Of a stretch of 64,000 nt of DNA, positions 50,520 through 59,937 are shown in pieces. The stretch is from IMG/VR virus record IMGVR_UViG_3300001796_000003, positions 33,044-97,043 of that record. One strand, written 5' to 3'. The DNA is from a virus. Both the position numbers and the translations under genes were made by a program. The notes beneath the pieces are model-generated. The model saw only the letters and a program-made list of their open reading frames with translations. It was not told the DNA's origin and did no database searches. Every line of letters begins with the position of its first letter. Position 1 is the first letter of the stretch.

Positions 50520-51052
50520 AGAAACCTGGTCCCGATGCTGCTGACTTAACCGGTCAGAAGTTCAATCTTCTGACTGTTTTGTCTAGAGTTGAGAATCAAG
50601 GTGAGAAAGTAAGATGGTTGTGCCGCTGTGAATGTAGTAAAGAAGTTGCTATGCAGGCTTGTGCCTTAACTACCAATCATACTAAGTCTTGTGGTTGCAG
50701 AGGAAGAGAGAAAGCTTTTGGTTTTATTGGTCAAATGTATGCTAATTATAAGATTGCGGCTAAGAGACGCGGCCTCAGTTTTGAACTTTCTCGATTAGAA
50801 TTCTCTGATTTGATCAAGCAAAATTGTCACTACTGTTTCTCTCCTCCTGTCTCAAAAGAAAATAGGGCAGATGTAAAGAAGGGTGCCTTTAAGGAGACTA
50901 TTCCGGTCAATGGCATCGATCGAAAGGACAACACCATCGGCTATATCCTAGCAAATAGCCTTCCTTGTTGCTCTATTTGTAATAGGGCTAAGTTAAATAT
51001 GTCTTATGAAGACTTCACCGCTTGGATAAACAGGCTCAAGGAGCGGATCTAA
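50507..51052 (+). CDS. HNH endonuclease, homing type
   Basis: 181 residues. N-terminal CRCECSKEV plus CGCRG, central FIGQMYANYKIAAKRRGLSF, C-terminal GIDRKDNTIGYILANSLPCC with CNRAKLNM, the HNH core of many phage homing nucleases. AT-rich codons. Inserted between the A1-like gene (overlap) and the terminator at 51057. Probably mobile. Confidence 0.88.
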   Translation: MENIKKPGPDAADLTGQKFNLLTVLSRVENQGEKVRWLCRCECSKEVAMQACALTTNHTKSCGCRGREKAFGFIGQMYANYKIAAKRRGLSFELSRLEFSDLIKQNCHYCFSPPVSKENRADVKKGAFKETIPVNGIDRKDNTIGYILANSLPCCSICNRAKLNMSYEDFTAWINRLKERI

Positions 51053-51056
51053 TTTT

Positions 51057-51076
51057 CCGAACACTAGTTCGGTTTT
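51057..51076 (+). terminator. Rho-independent terminator after HNH gene
   Basis: CCGAAC and GTTCGG form a 6-bp stem with loop ACTA, followed by TTTT. Short but canonical order, in a 73-bp gap. Confidence 0.6.
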
Positions 51077-51090
51077 AGGTAGATAGGTGA

Positions 51091-51124
51091 TAGTATGGCT
51101 CTTGTGAGTTTTTCAGGAGCCATA
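51091..51124 (+). promoter_or_regulatory. Promoter-like box overlapping an RBS-sequestering hairpin
   Basis: TGATAGTAT (TAGTAT at 51091-51096) is an extended -10-like box. TATGGCTCTTG (51094-51104) pairs with CAGGAGCCATA (51114-51124, one G-U), an 11-bp stem with a 9-nt loop. The right arm carries the RBS AGGAG (51115-51119) for ATG 51126. A start near 51103 would remove the left arm and free the RBS. Confidence 0.55.
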
Positions 51125-51125
51125 C

Positions 51126-51437
51126 ATGAAGACAGCAAATAACGTTTCAGGTTCTCTTCGCCAGTCAGAGTCGGGCCTCTGCTGGGAAGAAAAGATTACT
51201 AATAGCACTGGAAGTCTTGAAGTTCTTAAGGCTGGAACCGTTCGAGTTCGAGCCACTGGTGCTACGACGGTAACGATTGACGGTGTTCTTGCCGCGACTA
51301 TGTCAGCAGGCGAGATCATCATCTTTAACGTCGGAGATGGCAATCCCGACGACAGCAAGCCTACAGTTACTGTGGTGATAGGTGCTGTTGCAGCTTTTGT
51401 TCAAGTTGCGCGTGAAACACCGCGCCAAAAGTCTTAA
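51126..51437 (+). CDS. Small beta-rich protein under hairpin control
   Basis: 103 residues, beta-rich, Thr/Val/Gly-rich (VRVRATGATTVTIDGVLAAT), with a short C-terminal basic tail. A decoration or small virion protein is likely from composition and neighbours, not proven. RBS buried in an 11-bp stem that overlaps a promoter-like box. Confidence 0.65.
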   Translation: MKTANNVSGSLRQSESGLCWEEKITNSTGSLEVLKAGTVRVRATGATTVTIDGVLAATMSAGEIIIFNVGDGNPDDSKPTVTVVIGAVAAFVQVARETPRQKS

Positions 51438-51447
51438 TAGGTGGCCC

Positions 51448-52734
51448 ATGGAACTAAATTCCTTTAAGGCTGTCCTATTGCGTAAGGCAGAAGGAAACAA
51501 CGGCCTACAGACTTTTATTAAGAGTATTGCTGATGAGCGCTTCGCAGATGTTGTTATTGAAGTCTTAGAGAAGATGCCTCGTGCTACTGCTAGCACTGGC
51601 AGTAAAGCCAACGGTCCCATTACTGCTTTTGGGGCCAACGCTTCTACTATTGACACAAACATGATGCGCGATGCGCTCGGGCATCACTTGTCACACTACA
51701 AGGCCGCACTGAAGGCGCATCATGCTGCTCCTGAAGGTAGCCCTGAGAAGGCGAAGTTTCGTCAGGTTGCAGATGCTCACATGGATCATTTGTTTCCTAT
51801 TATGCACTTGGCCGCTCGGGCGGCCAACCACAGCAAAAACAGCAAAAATGCTTTCGATCTGGATTATCCAAAAATTGCTCCTTGGGAAACCAACTATACT
51901 AAGTTGACACGCAACGCGAAGGGAGATGGTCCACTTCGTGATCCTAAACTTCTACGCGTTCGTACTAAGAATAGCGGCAGTATCACCAAAAACACTAAGG
52001 ATTGGGGTTTCTTAGAAATGCCTCCACATCCTGGCCATGAAGATAACGCTACAATGCCTCACACAAGTGGCTATCCTTGGGAAGAAATTCAGTTGGGTAA
52101 GCCAGCTGACATTGATGCTAAGAAGGCGTATATTCACATAGAGGACGTGGAAGCAAAGCCGGAATTCACTCCACACGAATTCGATAATCATCCAATTCGC
52201 GGCGTGCAAGATGCACAGAACGAACACCTATCAGAGGCGCGTTTGCAGCAATATGCTGCTGATTTGGCCAAGTGGCATGGCGGAGAGCACCAGAAAAACT
52301 GGATCGCTCGCATGCGCTCGCTTCCACCTGGAGAATTTGCAAGCAGAGGATCTAAGAAAGCTGGTCACTTATATGACGGCATTCCTCTGCGCCCACATGA
52401 GCCACATGTTCATGACCATCCTGTAGTTCCGAAGATGGGTTCAAAGAAAGAAGAAGACGTCGCTCCCGCTCCAGCTGCCAGTAAGGCCGTTGCTCCAGTG
52501 GTGAGAGCTGCAGCGCCCGCACAATCTGCCCCAGCGTCGACGCAACCTGTGCCTGTTCAAACTACACCGCAAGTTCAGCCCACTGTTGCTCCTGCTCCCA
52601 AGGCTGCTCCATCAAACACAATGGATTCAGCTGCTCTCATTGAGAGAATCAGCGCTCTTCCGCCCGAGCTACAAGCCAAATTTATGGATCTTCCGGGTGT
52701 GAAAGATATGTTGCTCGCACGTAATAAGAAATAA
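51448..52734 (+). CDS. His/Ala-rich virion-like protein
   Basis: 428 residues from ATG 51448 (an earlier in-frame start overlaps the previous gene). N-terminus FKAVLLRKAEG is helical; middle has Gly/His/Asn-rich HHLSHYKAALKAHHAAPEG and GHEDNATMP segments; C-terminus has Pro/Ala/Gln-rich low complexity and a final LIERISALPPELQAKFMD. No recognised domain. Position in the structural block and disorder suggest a virion or internal protein. Confidence 0.65.
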   Translation: MELNSFKAVLLRKAEGNNGLQTFIKSIADERFADVVIEVLEKMPRATASTGSKANGPITAFGANASTIDTNMMRDALGHHLSHYKAALKAHHAAPEGSPEKAKFRQVADAHMDHLFPIMHLAARAANHSKNSKNAFDLDYPKIAPWETNYTKLTRNAKGDGPLRDPKLLRVRTKNSGSITKNTKDWGFLEMPPHPGHEDNATMPHTSGYPWEEIQLGKPADIDAKKAYIHIEDVEAKPEFTPHEFDNHPIRGVQDAQNEHLSEARLQQYAADLAKWHGGEHQKNWIARMRSLPPGEFASRGSKKAGHLYDGIPLRPHEPHVHDHPVVPKMGSKKEEDVAPAPAASKAVAPVVRAAAPAQSAPASTQPVPVQTTPQVQPTVAPAPKAAPSNTMDSAALIERISALPPELQAKFMDLPGVKDMLLARNKK

Positions 52735-52743
52735 GAGGAACAC

Positions 52744-54423
52744 ATGAATTCAACACTAGATGTTTTGGAAGATTTTCTTATGAAGGCTCGTCGACGACTC
52801 TCCGACGAGAATCCTGACTATTCAGATACAGATGAAGAGCAGGATAGTGATGGATTAGAAACCTGGGATGAAGATGAGCTGCAGGGTGATGACGCCGACG
52901 CATGGTTAAGTCAGAATGATCCAGCCAAAAAGCCCGAAGATGAAGATATGTCGATGGACGAGGATGCTGAGTACGAAGAGAAGCCTAAGGCAAAAGCTAA
53001 GGCTACATCTCCAGCGCCAGTAATTCGTAGAGCGGCTAAGCAGAACACTGCTCCTACTCCCACACCCCCTGCTGCTCAAGCACAGGCGCCACGTGAGCCT
53101 AAGCGAGTTGTAATGCCGTCGCCTGCTTCTGCGGCTTCTGCCACAAAAGAGTCTGATGACATGCAGCCTACTCGCGAAGAGCTTGCGCAGCTGCGTGAAT
53201 ATACTCGTGCTTGGTCTTCGCGCGCTCGCGACAAGGCGCGTCTAGAAGCGGAAGCGCACAAGAACCCAGGTCGTCATCACGAGGGTCGTATTGTAGAAGC
53301 ACGCAATCTTTCTCACGCTGATCGTCAACAAGCATATAACGACTTTACTCAGTCTCAGGACTTTCAGAATGCAGATCCGTTTACGCAAATGGAAATGGAA
53401 GCGCAATTTCACTCAGATTGGGAAAAGAACAACCCGGAGCATTCGGTGAATGCGTTAAAGGCCCATGCCGAAGCGCACAAGAAAGGTACTCACGCTAAGG
53501 GGCTTTATGCGCAGGCCAAGGATGAGAAGATTCGTCACATCGCTGGCGGCGGAGTTAACCCCGAAGCAGTGTCACTTGAAGAAGGAATGCAACACGCTGG
53601 TGGTAGTCGTGAAGAGGACGATGCGGCGCCTAGCGGCATTTCTCAGGATAAGAGCGCAGCATTTGCGTCTGGTAACAGAGATTTCGTTGACCAGTACATG
53701 AAGCGTTACGATGAAAAGAAGAAGCAGCCTACAGGCGATGTTGATCCCTATGCTGCTGCAGATGAAAAGCGCGCAGACGTTGCTTCAGTAATTGGAGATG
53801 GTCCGCAGTTTAAGGATGCATCTCACAAGCGCGCTCACGACATGCTCATTAGTAAGTACTATCCGCTGATCGAGCGGGCAGCTCGTCGCACACTTGGGAA
53901 GATGGGGCTCACTCAAGCCGCAGAGAGCGGTCAGCTTGATGATAGAGCGCTACATGAAGCCGGGATTCATGCTTTATATCAGGCGATCAATGATTATGAT
54001 CACGATCATCCGAGTAAGGCTAGCTTCACGACTCACCTCAATCGAAAGATGAATGGTCTCATGCAGACTGCGCTTAAAGCTCAGGACGAAATCCCCGCAG
54101 AACTTCGTGCTGGTGCATCTAAGTTTAAGCAAGCACAGCGCCTCGAGAACGTTGCTCCCGTTAAGCATACTAACAAGGAGGGTGTTACAACAATCATTAA
54201 TCCTGGAGCACCCAAGCCTACTCCTATTTCAGGCCCCACGGCAAGTCCTCCGGCTGCTCCGCCTCGGGCACCGAAGCCCGCGATGCCAGTAGCGCCGAAA
54301 CGCCGTCCAGCTGCTGAAGTTGCAGCCGCACATCCACCAGAAATACAGGAACGCTTGAAGCGAGTCTCCGCTCTTAAGCCTAAACGCAACATCAATTTTG
54401 TTGGCCCCGATGAAGAGGAATAA
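52744..54423 (+). CDS. Acidic Pro/Ala-rich protein with a sigma-70 region 2-like domain
   Basis: 559 residues. The first 100 are acidic and repetitive (DEEQDSDGLETWDEDEL), then Pro/Ala-rich linkers. Residues about 360-460 have HDMLISKYYPLIERAARRTL, LDDRALHEAGIHALYQAIND, YDHDHPSKASFTTHLNRKMN and AQDEIPAELRAGA, closely matching sigma region 2 (LIxxYxPLI; DLxxxGxxGLxxAIxxFD; FxTYAxxRIxG). No region 4 was seen in this protein. Role as promoter factor, perhaps virion-carried, is inferred. Downstream of the 51448 gene by 9 nt. Confidence 0.75.
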   Translation: MNSTLDVLEDFLMKARRRLSDENPDYSDTDEEQDSDGLETWDEDELQGDDADAWLSQNDPAKKPEDEDMSMDEDAEYEEKPKAKAKATSPAPVIRRAAKQNTAPTPTPPAAQAQAPREPKRVVMPSPASAASATKESDDMQPTREELAQLREYTRAWSSRARDKARLEAEAHKNPGRHHEGRIVEARNLSHADRQQAYNDFTQSQDFQNADPFTQMEMEAQFHSDWEKNNPEHSVNALKAHAEAHKKGTHAKGLYAQAKDEKIRHIAGGGVNPEAVSLEEGMQHAGGSREEDDAAPSGISQDKSAAFASGNRDFVDQYMKRYDEKKKQPTGDVDPYAAADEKRADVASVIGDGPQFKDASHKRAHDMLISKYYPLIERAARRTLGKMGLTQAAESGQLDDRALHEAGIHALYQAINDYDHDHPSKASFTTHLNRKMNGLMQTALKAQDEIPAELRAGASKFKQAQRLENVAPVKHTNKEGVTTIINPGAPKPTPISGPTASPPAAPPRAPKPAMPVAPKRRPAAEVAAAHPPEIQERLKRVSALKPKRNINFVGPDEEE

Positions 54424-55251
54424 ATGACAATCTCTAAAACACCACAAGTCCAGCCTTTCCCGTCGTGGGCTATTGAGCAAAATGGCGCTGAGCGTTACTC
54501 CCCAATTCCCAATGCTGCGGATATGAAGCGTCGTAGTTTATTCGGCATCCCACTCGTGTCAAGACTCACCAACGAGACGGTATCTGATGAAACATTGGAT
54601 GACTACATTCGTCAGGCTATTTCGGAGATAGAGCACGAACTAGATCTGTATATCACTCCTACGCAGTTTCAGGAGCGTCACGACTATGATAGAGAAATGC
54701 AGTTCTGGAGCTTTGGCAATCTTAAACTCCACCACTCGCCAATCTTAAACGTAAATAAGTTCCAGCTTACATTTAATAACGGTGTGCCGGGAGTCAATCC
54801 CCTCGTAGATATGCCACTAGAGTTTATTCATGTTCAGCCGCAAGATGGGACGATCCAGCTTGTTCCTACCCAGGGGGTAAGCATTTCTGGTTTTGTTGCT
54901 AGTGTTTATAGTGGATTGGGTTATCACGCCTTTAACTCACAAGCAATTACTCATTGGCCTGGTGCAGTTCTAGTTGAATACACTGCTGGATTCCCCGAAG
55001 GACAAGTACCTGCCCTGTTGGCAGGTTTAATTGAGAACATTGCAGCCTATCGCTTCCTATCCACTCTAGGTCCCGTTCTGTTTCCTTACTCTTCAGTTGG
55101 TATAAGCATAGATGGGACATCGCAGAGTGTTGGTACTCCAGGACCAGCTTTCTTAGCACAGCGATTAGGTGAACTGGAAAAGATTATTCAGCAGCAGAAA
55201 GAAGCAGCGCGCGGACACTATCAAAAGCGCTTCCTCATTGATTATTTGTAA
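54424..55251 (+). CDS. Head-tail connector / neck protein
   Basis: 275 residues. DETLDDYIRQAISEIEHELD followed by LYITP is the helical signature of phage gp6-type head-tail connectors. Starts immediately after the previous stop. The rest is beta-rich with a C-terminal amphipathic helix (LGELEKIIQQQKEAARGHYQ). It would join head and tail. Confidence 0.7.
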   Translation: MTISKTPQVQPFPSWAIEQNGAERYSPIPNAADMKRRSLFGIPLVSRLTNETVSDETLDDYIRQAISEIEHELDLYITPTQFQERHDYDREMQFWSFGNLKLHHSPILNVNKFQLTFNNGVPGVNPLVDMPLEFIHVQPQDGTIQLVPTQGVSISGFVASVYSGLGYHAFNSQAITHWPGAVLVEYTAGFPEGQVPALLAGLIENIAAYRFLSTLGPVLFPYSSVGISIDGTSQSVGTPGPAFLAQRLGELEKIIQQQKEAARGHYQKRFLIDYL

Positions 55252-55261
55252 GGAATCTAAC

Positions 55262-56440
55262 ATGTCAGACAAACTTAAGAAGCCAAAGCGTCGCAAGGGC
55301 GACATGAACAAGGAAGAAATGCTGGAAGTTACTCCAGACGGTAAGCAAGAGATCGTCGAGGGTAAAGAGCCTTTGAAGCTCAGCGTGCGCTGGTCTAAGC
55401 TCAAGAAGGCGCTCAATCACGAGAAGGCGTTTATGGATCTCGAGGCACAAATGGAAGCGCAACCACAGCCTCAGCCTGATGATGCAGCCGCAATGCAAGG
55501 CGGAACCCCACCAGAGCAAGAAGAGCAAACACAGGAACCTCCTTTCGAAGGACAGGAGAACGAGGGTGACGCGCCCGAAATGCCTCCGGAGGAAGGGGAT
55601 GATCAGCAAATGCTGCCTGATGGTGATGAAGCCGACTCCGAAGCAGTGTCAGCTGCTCCCGAAGATGAAGGACAAGATGTACAGCCGCAAGAAGAAATGC
55701 CGGAAGATGGTAATGGAGATCCCAACGTTGATCCTCAAGAGCTTGTTGATTCATTGAAAGAGGAAGGCTACTCAGATCAGGAAATCGCGTACATTGTTCA
55801 TGGACACTTAGCACCTGAGATCGACGAGACGCAGGCGGCTAAGGCCGAAGCCACGCGAGCCATGTCGCATATAGATGTTCAGAGTGCAACTAAGGATGCT
55901 GATTTGCAGCACTCCCACAATGCAGAAAGCTTGGCATTAGAGCGCGAGCACAAGAAGCGCATGCAGGATCTAGAGTTTGAGGCCGCTCAGAAAAAGCATG
56001 CTCTAATTGACCAGGATGCTGCGCATAAACAGAGAATGTCAGACGTGGAGTATCAGCGTGCCCAGCAGCAGCCAGATCCGGCTTCATTGGAAGTGGAGCA
56101 TAAGAAGCGTATGCTAGATGTAGAGTACGAAAGAGCCCGCAAAGAAGCTCTTGCTCCGGATGGCTCTGAGGATGATGCTGAAGTTAATAAGCAAATGAAG
56201 CAACTTGAAATAGAGAAAAAGCGTTTGGATCTTAAGTTGCGTCAAGAAGAGATGAAACTAGAACTTGAATTTAAGAAGCGTGAGCAAGAACTTAAACTTA
56301 AGTTGATGGAGCAGCAGATTAAGGAGCAGGCGAAGCAGAAGGGTGAGATTTCAAGTATTCGCCACGAGCAGCGTTTAGCTGAAGCTAAGAAACCACCCGA
56401 GAAGAAGCCGCTAAAGAAGAGTGAGGAAGAAAATGACTAA
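55262..56440 (+). CDS. Long coiled-coil acidic virion-like protein
   Basis: 392 residues from ATG 55262 with RBS AAGGAA. Acidic Pro/Gln-rich first half, then Lys/Glu coiled coil with three imperfect repeats of EHKKRM.D.E (EREHKKRMQDLEFEAAQKKH; AAHKQRMSDVEYQRAQ; EVEHKKRMLDVEYERARKE). N-terminal RWSKLKKAL motif resembles the openings of neighbouring virion-like proteins. No domain recognised. Confidence 0.7.
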   Translation: MSDKLKKPKRRKGDMNKEEMLEVTPDGKQEIVEGKEPLKLSVRWSKLKKALNHEKAFMDLEAQMEAQPQPQPDDAAAMQGGTPPEQEEQTQEPPFEGQENEGDAPEMPPEEGDDQQMLPDGDEADSEAVSAAPEDEGQDVQPQEEMPEDGNGDPNVDPQELVDSLKEEGYSDQEIAYIVHGHLAPEIDETQAAKAEATRAMSHIDVQSATKDADLQHSHNAESLALEREHKKRMQDLEFEAAQKKHALIDQDAAHKQRMSDVEYQRAQQQPDPASLEVEHKKRMLDVEYERARKEALAPDGSEDDAEVNKQMKQLEIEKKRLDLKLRQEEMKLELEFKKREQELKLKLMEQQIKEQAKQKGEISSIRHEQRLAEAKKPPEKKPLKKSEEEND

Positions 56441-56939
56441 GGATGAAATCAACAGGGAGCTAGGCGACTTAATTTATCGCTTCAAGGTGCTCAAGAAGGC
56501 CTTGGCAGAGGAAGAGAAAGGCCTTTCACCGATTGAAAAGGCTATGCAGGAAACTGCCAGGGCCTTCAGCAAGCCTACTCCTAGGCTTACACGTGAGCAA
56601 GTTCTAGTTAAAGCTAAAGAATTAGCTGAACAGCAGCATGCACAGAGACTTGCCAACCAGTTACAGAAGACTGGTATTCTTGGCGGCCGCCCACCTCCGC
56701 GCCAGCCGACTAGCGAAGAGATGGCCATGGCTGCTCAGAATATGTGGGCTCAGCAGAATGGTTTTTCAACTCAAGAAGAGATGAACAAGGCTGAGGCTCA
56801 ATGGGGCAATGGCATTAATAATTGGCTAGTTGAAGCGTCTAAGCCAATTAGTCAGAGATTTAAGAGTGAAGAAGAAGAACGGCAGTATTGGGATAATATA
56901 AAGATAAATGATAGTGGTCGCGGTAACGAAGGTTTTTAA
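56433..56939 (+). CDS. Helical virion-like protein
   Basis: 168 residues from ATG 56433 overlapping the previous stop by 8 nt. Opens with IYRFKVLKKALAEEEKGLSP, then Gln/Ala/Met-rich helices. No known domain. Likely coupled to the upstream coiled-coil protein. Confidence 0.65.
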   Translation: MTKDEINRELGDLIYRFKVLKKALAEEEKGLSPIEKAMQETARAFSKPTPRLTREQVLVKAKELAEQQHAQRLANQLQKTGILGGRPPPRQPTSEEMAMAAQNMWAQQNGFSTQEEMNKAEAQWGNGINNWLVEASKPISQRFKSEEEERQYWDNIKINDSGRGNEGF

Positions 56940-56948
56940 GTCATAAGA

Positions 56949-56968
56949 GCCTGTGAATGGTCACAGGC
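56949..56968 (+). other. Perfect 8-bp hairpin in the gap before the 56994 gene
   Basis: GCCTGTGA and TCACAGGC pair around loop ATGG. No T-run, so probably an RNA stability element or chance. RBS (AAGGAG, about 56980) is outside it. Confidence 0.4.
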
Positions 56969-56993
56969 GTTGGGGCCGTAAGGAGCTGATTTT

Positions 56994-57719
56994 ATGTTAG
57001 AGAAGCGTTTTTCAGCAGTACCTCCACAACTTTTTGCGGCCAATGGTGCCACTAATGGCGTAGCTGTTATCTCCGACTCATCCTTATTTAAGGTTAAGCA
57101 AGTTGTTATAGTTGCTTCTAATACACAGCCTAACTTAGAACTTGAAGTAAAGAACGTCCTTTCTTCTACGCAGATTGTAGTCGGGCCTCGTACAGGCAAT
57201 ATTTTTGCCACGACAGATATATCTTCTTACTTAACGGTTGATGGTGCCAATGTTTTTGCTAATGAGCAGAAGCGCCCCACCATCGCTGGAGATGAGATTA
57301 CACGCTCCACGTATGAAGAAGAGCCCACAGTAGCCAATCGGACTATTTTAGTTGACCAGTTTGGCAATAAAATTACTGAAGATAACCCGCTTCCTACGAG
57401 TGCAGTAGTTAATCTCGGTGATATTACAATCGGCGCTGTTAGCCAAGGTGAGCCCAATACTGCAGATAATGCTTGGCCAGTTAAGATATCTGGTGGAGTT
57501 GATGCTGTCGGTATTTCTACCGTAGATACTGCAAAGGCGCTGAAGGTGGATGTAGTTCGTTCAGAGTTTGTTGCTAAGACCACATCGTTTACTTATACGC
57601 CTAGTGGTGATGTTGAGACAATTGAAACCACTATCGGAAATAAGAAACGTGTTGAACAGTTTACGTATAATGGCCAAGGCGACTTAATTACTCTAGCGGT
57701 AACAATAGAGGACGTGTAA
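56994..57719 (+). CDS. Beta-rich tail-associated protein
   Basis: 241 residues, beta-rich and Thr/Val-rich, with a C-terminal FTYTPSGDVETIETTI and FTYNGQGDLITLAVTI pair of short repeats. No catalytic motif. Structural role from composition and neighbours. Confidence 0.65.
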   Translation: MLEKRFSAVPPQLFAANGATNGVAVISDSSLFKVKQVVIVASNTQPNLELEVKNVLSSTQIVVGPRTGNIFATTDISSYLTVDGANVFANEQKRPTIAGDEITRSTYEEEPTVANRTILVDQFGNKITEDNPLPTSAVVNLGDITIGAVSQGEPNTADNAWPVKISGGVDAVGISTVDTAKALKVDVVRSEFVAKTTSFTYTPSGDVETIETTIGNKKRVEQFTYNGQGDLITLAVTIEDV

Positions 57720-57737
57720 TTTAACTTGTAGGGTTGT

Positions 57738-57743
57738 TATAAT
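57738..57743 (+). promoter_or_regulatory. Candidate -10 box TATAAT
   Basis: GTTATAAT, 51 nt before ATG 57794. Followed by a direct repeat of TTCTAGTTTTT at about 57755-57776. No -35. Confidence 0.4.
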
Positions 57744-57793
57744 CTTATTATTATTCTAGTTTTTTGTTCTAGTTTTTCGTCTCGGAGAGTAAT

Positions 57794-59917
57794 ATGGCCA
57801 TTGCAGATGATTTTAGCGTTGCAGCAAACGGTAACATTAGATACGTAGGTTCAGGTGCCACATATACAGTTATCGCCTTCCATCGTTGGCTGGGAGACTT
57901 GATGGACGACGCGCAGGCTGCTGGCAACGATATCCTCGATATCACTGATGCTACAGCTTCTGAACGCGCTACAGACAACCTTATTACTCTAAATAGCCCA
58001 TATAACATTGATGACTACGCAGCTCGGTTCCTCTTTGATGGTTCTATTGTTCAGGATGGCGGAAATACTATCTATGACGGTATCGTTTGCTTTGCTCCTG
58101 CAAACACATACCTGCAGATCCTGCAGAACGCCAAGATACTCTCTCCTAATTTTTGGACTACAAGTTATAATGCTGACGTTGCTCAAGGTATTAGCCATCG
58201 CTTCATGATTAAGGTTCGTACGGGTGGCTCGGACATAGATGGCCGCCGAATTATCGGCCAAACTCGTGAAGTTGGTAAGACGTTCTCAGAATTCCGCATT
58301 AACGGCACGTCACGTGGTAACAACGTGCTTGCCTTGCAGTTCTCGGATGACCTTAACAATGCTACCACTGAGTCGGTTATTAAGAGCTGGACGACTATCT
58401 CTAATACAGAAGGATATCGCTTGATCGACGTTAACAACGATACTGTTAACGAAGCATATTACTCAGAGTGGAATCGCGCTATTTATAGTATTAACCAGCT
58501 TTATGAGCGTGCCAAGTACCTCTCTCGCCGTGGCACTGTCGAGACGAGCTGTGCTGACGTAGGTTCTAACTTCCAGCTCGGCAACGGCACCATTACGCGC
58601 CAGGGCCAGTCATTCGCTAACGGGAGCAATCCTCAGTATCTTGTCCGTGCATACTTTCAGCTTCAAAAGGTTCTTGCTCCCACAGGTACAGTGACTGCTA
58701 CGCTGTATGCACACTCGGGTACTTTTGGAACTAGCTCAGTCGGCACGGGTTCTGCTCTTGCCACTTCAGATGCAGTAGATCTTTCTAGCATCACAACTTC
58801 CTATGCGCCCGTAGAGTTTTACTTTTCGACTCCATTTGAAATGGTAGCCAGCACAAACTACGTACTCGCTGTTGAATATTCGGGCGGCAACGGTACAAAC
58901 TATCTTAACGTACGCGGACTTGCTTCCTCAGGAACGCATGCCGGCAACCGATCACAATATACTGGTTCTTGGGCAGCCACTGCAACTGATGATCTTAACT
59001 TCAGCATCCAGACTTCAAACAAGCTCTACACGGTTCCTGGTGAACTCTTCCGTGGAGTAACTCACGAGCTCAATATGACAACTCCGCGTTCCGGTACGTT
59101 CTCAGCCGTTGAGCGTATTACTTGGCCTGGTGGTGGATCAGGCATCTTGATTGCTGTTGATTCTGCCGCTGCATCGACAAAGATGTGGATTCAGGTTCTA
59201 GCGGGAGTTGCGCCTACTGCAGGTCAGTTGATTACTGGCGTCACTTCAGCTGCCACAGGAACCACTACTGGTGCTCCGGTTGAGCGTTCGCTATCATATC
59301 CGTTTATTGGTGCTTCCACGGGCTCAGCAATCATCGGCGGCTACGGTGTCGGAGTAGAGTACACAGATCTCACTGCAGCTGACAAGCTCTTTGATCTTAC
59401 AAACACACAGCGCGTTCCGCCTAACAATGTTACGTTTACAGTACAAGGACTTGTTGTTGGCGAAGATCGCGTACTTGTTGGTCCCGGTTCGGGCGGCAAC
59501 TTACTCACAAACCAGCTCCTACTTAACGCTACACTTACAGGCGCAGCAGTAACTTCATTGGTAGTTCAGTCGGCCATCCCGTCAGATACTCCGTCTTCAG
59601 GCACGATACGCGTAAAATGTGACAGCGGCATTTATAAGCGTATCGCGTACTCGTCGTTTACAGGCTCGACCTTTACTATCGCATCAACTGATTTTAGCAC
59701 CGATAACGCGACAGTGGGCACTGATGTATTTATTAGTTACATTGACAAGCTTGCGACAGCGACTTCTGAGTCATTCACTGTTGTTTACTCTTCAGATCGT
59801 TCGCTGTTCGTGCGTGTTCGCGACGGCGCAGCGTCGCCTATCAAGACGTTTGAAACAACAGGTACACTAGGTTCGGCCGGCGGCTCCGCTACAGCGATTC
59901 GTACATCAGACGCGTAA
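57794..59917 (+). CDS. Large tail structural protein
   Basis: 707 residues with a beta-rich sequence of Thr/Ser/Gly. N-terminus SVAANGNIRYVGSGATYTVI is well ordered, then repeated strands such as GTVTATLYAHSGTFGTSSVG. No enzymatic motif was identified. The following genes are also large tail proteins; start has RBS GGAGAG. Function is structural by inference. Confidence 0.72.
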   Translation: MAIADDFSVAANGNIRYVGSGATYTVIAFHRWLGDLMDDAQAAGNDILDITDATASERATDNLITLNSPYNIDDYAARFLFDGSIVQDGGNTIYDGIVCFAPANTYLQILQNAKILSPNFWTTSYNADVAQGISHRFMIKVRTGGSDIDGRRIIGQTREVGKTFSEFRINGTSRGNNVLALQFSDDLNNATTESVIKSWTTISNTEGYRLIDVNNDTVNEAYYSEWNRAIYSINQLYERAKYLSRRGTVETSCADVGSNFQLGNGTITRQGQSFANGSNPQYLVRAYFQLQKVLAPTGTVTATLYAHSGTFGTSSVGTGSALATSDAVDLSSITTSYAPVEFYFSTPFEMVASTNYVLAVEYSGGNGTNYLNVRGLASSGTHAGNRSQYTGSWAATATDDLNFSIQTSNKLYTVPGELFRGVTHELNMTTPRSGTFSAVERITWPGGGSGILIAVDSAAASTKMWIQVLAGVAPTAGQLITGVTSAATGTTTGAPVERSLSYPFIGASTGSAIIGGYGVGVEYTDLTAADKLFDLTNTQRVPPNNVTFTVQGLVVGEDRVLVGPGSGGNLLTNQLLLNATLTGAAVTSLVVQSAIPSDTPSSGTIRVKCDSGIYKRIAYSSFTGSTFTIASTDFSTDNATVGTDVFISYIDKLATATSESFTVVYSSDRSLFVRVRDGAASPIKTFETTGTLGSAGGSATAIRTSDA

Positions 59918-59937
59918 GCAGTAGGGGAGGGAACTCA

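Noticed and set aside
57750-57780. Direct repeat TTCTAGTTTTT as a regulatory element
   Set aside because: Two copies only, A/T-rich, no known function; may be chance.
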